This document shows, piece after piece, positions 62,088 through 64,000 of a stretch of 64,000 nucleotides of DNA. The DNA lies in assembly GCA_002842095.1 (NCBI GenBank), contig PHCB01000001.1:186001-250000 (forward strand), read 5' to 3'. How positions within the stretch are numbered: the first letter of the stretch is position 1; the number at the start of each line of letters is the position of its first letter. Below the pieces are notes generated by a model. It saw nothing but the letters and a program-made list of their open reading frames with translations, was not told the DNA's origin and did no database searches. This stretch comes from a candidate division BRC1 bacterium HGW-BRC1-1. Lineage in GTDB: Bacteria; Sumerlaeota; Sumerlaeia; Sumerlaeales; Sumerlaeaceae. Position numbers and translations under genes: made by a program.

Positions 62088-62909
62088 TCAACCCGCCATG
62101 TTTTTCAAACTGGCCAGGTGTCGCTCAGCACGGTCCAGGTGTTTCTGGTCACCGCGCTGGCGGCTGAGGTCCATCACCTTCTCCCACTGCTCGATGGCCA
62201 TGGGAATGGTGGAAGGTTGCTTTTCGTAAACAATCGCCAGATTGTTCATGGCGGGCAGGTAGAGCGGATCCAGCGCCAAAGCCTTGCGATACTCCTCCAC
62301 CGAACTGGCGAAGGCTCCCTCCCGCATGAACTCCACGGCGCGGCGACAATACTCTTCCAGTTTCTCCCGAGGGTCGAGATCCAAACCTTCAGTGTTATTC
62401 GAACCTCCATCGCCAATGGGATGATTTGCAGAGGAAGCAACATCAACCGACGCATTATCTGCCCGGAATGTGGGGCCCGTGGCCTTGGGAAACTCTGCCA
62501 GCGGTGGAGTTGATGTTGCTCCTCCCGGCCCCGACAACGCTCCCTGCTGAAAAAGGTTCTCTGGCTGGGCAAGCTGCGCCTTCAGCATATCGGCCTCAAC
62601 GCCCGTCATGATGTCAAAAATCCCGTCGAGCTTGGAAATGTACAGGATATCCGATACGGACCGCGCCGGCTGCAACAGCACGATGCGCGCCTTGTTTTTA
62701 CTGGAGGTCATCTTCAAGCCCACCAACACACCAAGCCCTGCGCTGTCGATGTATTCCACCTTGGAAAGATCGACCACGACCTGCTCCAGCCCTTTATGGA
62801 TCAAAGGAATACAGGTGTTTTTCAGTCGGTCGCATTCCTCCAGAACCACGCGCCCGCGCAGCAGGAAATACAGGTCGCTTTGAGTCTCGTAAATTTCCAG
62901 GTCCAACAT
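62088..62909 (-). CDS. STAS-domain antagonist fused to TPR repeats
   Basis: A 273-residue protein. Residues 1-105 form a STAS domain of the anti-sigma-factor-antagonist type, with the phosphorylatable Ser56 in YIDSAGLGVLVGL. A 70-residue low-complexity linker follows, then about two or three TPR helices (residues about 185-265: EYCRRAVEFMREGAFASSVEEYRKALALDPLYLPAMNNLAIVYEKQPSTIPMAIEQWEKV). The protein would be a target for a SpoIIE-type phosphatase and an anti-sigma kinase, and the TPRs may add a docking role. No kinase gene is adjacent. Confidence 0.88.
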   Translation of the reverse strand: MLDLEIYETQSDLYFLLRGRVVLEECDRLKNTCIPLIHKGLEQVVVDLSKVEYIDSAGLGVLVGLKMTSSKNKARIVLLQPARSVSDILYISKLDGIFDIMTGVEADMLKAQLAQPENLFQQGALSGPGGATSTPPLAEFPKATGPTFRADNASVDVASSANHPIGDGGSNNTEGLDLDPREKLEEYCRRAVEFMREGAFASSVEEYRKALALDPLYLPAMNNLAIVYEKQPSTIPMAIEQWEKVMDLSRQRGDQKHLDRAERHLASLKNMAG

Positions 62910-63082
62910 TCAAAAACCACCGATCATTGAGAGACTATCCTTGAAGTGTTTGCTGCCTTGCGAAAACCGACATCGCCATCCTCATGCAATCGAAGGGGAT
63001 AGTTGTTTCAGCAAAAGCACCAAAAGCTCAAAGGCATTTGTAAATCAGACCGCAAGTGCGATATCAAGCTAACTAAGCGAAC

Positions 63083-64000
63083 TTATTTCAACAGACTCTG
63101 CAGAATGTAAACCAGTTCCACAGTGGTCGATGTGTTCAACTGCCCATCGGGTTGAGGAGTAATGTAAAGGTCGTCGAGGGAATAAGTGCGTGGTTGGTTC
63201 GTCACGTCGAAGAGATATTGAACCGTGCTTGCATGAGTACCACGGAAATAGATCTCAACCCCGGTACCACTGCCGATTTTGTCCACCACGGGTGTTGCCT
63301 GGGCCTGCATCGGCATTCCCATTCCCATTGCGCCACCCATCATGGCGGGGTCTCCCATCCCCATACCAGGGTCCATCATCCCTGGATCTCCGAACATAGC
63401 ACCACCCATGGGCATTCCGACCGAAGCTGCGGCCGTAGGTTTGGGGGTTGGCGTCTGGCCCGGCACGCGCTCGACTGCTTTTCCAAATGTTGCCGGCTTC
63501 AGGAGGTTTACCTGACTGATTTCCGCGATGCCATTTTTGTCGGCCATTTTCGCCAGATCAATCAAAGCTCGCAACTGCTTGTTGACCGCTAAAACCGATT
63601 CGTCCTTCGGGAAATTAACGCCCAGATCTTTTCGCAACTGAGCCTTGTCGACGTTTATTGTGTCCTTGGTCTTTTCCAGAATCAACTCTGTCAGCCACAG
63701 TTTTTTCAACTGGGCAACCAGAACCCCGGATTTTGCGAGGCTGGCCGCAGCCGCTTGTAATTGAAAGGCGTTCACCTGAGTCTGTGTCTGGCCGGGTATA
63801 TTGGGTGTCAGCAACCGGATGAAATCATTTGCTGTCGGCAGAAGCTGCATCCGGTTCTGTCCGGAAGGCGTGCGCAGTGCCGTGGCCAGTGTATCGTCAC
63901 TGAAATAAATCGGAGTCTGACCATACATGACGAACCAGACCTCCGTCTCCGCAGGGTCCAGCCCAATCTGCTTCATCAACTGATTGTATTGATAGTAATT
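63083..64000 (-). CDS. PilO-like/structural protein, 5'-truncated by the window edge
   Basis: The frame stays open to base 64000 on the minus strand, so the N-terminus is missing; at least 305 residues are present. The middle is a Gly/Met/Pro-rich low-complexity stretch (MGGAMFGDPGMMDPGMGMGDPAMMGG). The C-terminal 60 residues (VEIYFRGTHASTVQYLFDVTNQPRTYSLDDLYITPQPDGQLNTSTTVELVYIL) have the alternation of a ferredoxin-like PilO-type domain, and the pseudopilins elsewhere make a type IV pilus link plausible. I do not recognise the full protein. Confidence 0.65.
   Translation of the reverse strand, partial: NYYQYNQLMKQIGLDPAETEVWFVMYGQTPIYFSDDTLATALRTPSGQNRMQLLPTANDFIRLLTPNIPGQTQTQVNAFQLQAAAASLAKSGVLVAQLKKLWLTELILEKTKDTINVDKAQLRKDLGVNFPKDESVLAVNKQLRALIDLAKMADKNGIAEISQVNLLKPATFGKAVERVPGQTPTPKPTAAASVGMPMGGAMFGDPGMMDPGMGMGDPAMMGGAMGMGMPMQAQATPVVDKIGSGTGVEIYFRGTHASTVQYLFDVTNQPRTYSLDDLYITPQPDGQLNTSTTVELVYILQSLLK

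Overview
The window reads as chromosomal DNA of a Gram-negative-type (diderm) bacterium outside the well-studied phyla. Evidence for a diderm envelope: an RfaE2-type heptose adenylyltransferase, two efflux systems with periplasmic adaptors, several lipoproteins and a family of type II secretion/type IV pseudopilins. It also carries the AmaP/Asp23 pair better known from Gram-positives. The pseudopilins share a long identical N-terminus running into a charged RSKVSR-like stretch; from memory this resembles uncultured phyla near the PVC group (Sumerlaeota, Hydrogenedentota), but that placement is a guess. Gene density is high, with housekeeping genes interleaved with accessory genes and at least five families of intergenic repeats.

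Layout. 0-3 kb: a secreted fasciclin protein and a three-gene redox-sensing set (thioredoxin-like 2Fe-2S ferredoxin, PAS protein, SpoIIE phosphatase). 3-9.4 kb (minus strand): a pseudopilin, a secreted two-domain protein, heme oxygenase, HemW, RuvC, an acidic secreted protein and a PIG-L deacetylase. 9.4-16.3 kb: a CzcA/CusB-type metal efflux operon bracketed by two metal-ligand-rich small exported proteins, with a divergent Crp/Fnr regulator. 16.3-25.5 kb: glnA; infC-rpmI-rplT with an apparent ATC start and a leader terminator; leuS between two inverted repeat arrays; gatC; a stand-alone UvrD-tail Tudor domain; rfaE2; amaP; asp23. 25.5-32.6 kb: tandem pseudopilins, nadE, hslU, a CsgG-like secreted protein, a CBS protein and a MITE-like element.

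32.7-38.4 kb holds the most unusual object: a 1,752-residue protein joining a DnaG-type CHC2 zinc finger, about 1,400 residues of TPR-like helical repeats and a DnaA AAA+ ATPase domain that lacks the DNA-binding domain IV. A small zinc-ribbon/coiled-coil gene is divergent to it. 38.4-49 kb: mutL, a Ca2+/H+ exchanger, a redoxin, a MobA-like nucleotidyltransferase, tRNA-Leu(UAA), a DoxX protein, a large secreted glycosidase-like protein between direct repeats, a second MITE-like copy, another pseudopilin and a lone molybdenum-hydroxylase FAD subunit.

49-55.5 kb is a seven-gene plus-strand cluster: Cys-rich exported protein, MacA-like adaptor, ABC ATPase, two FtsX/MacB permeases, a lipoprotein and a CDF-like transporter, most simply read as a metal or envelope-stress exporter. 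55.5-64 kb: Bcp peroxiredoxin, a histone-H1-like/DUF4912 fusion, a paired M16 protease set (one active, one lacking the zinc motif), gltD, a STAS-TPR protein and a 5'-truncated PilO-like protein at the right edge.
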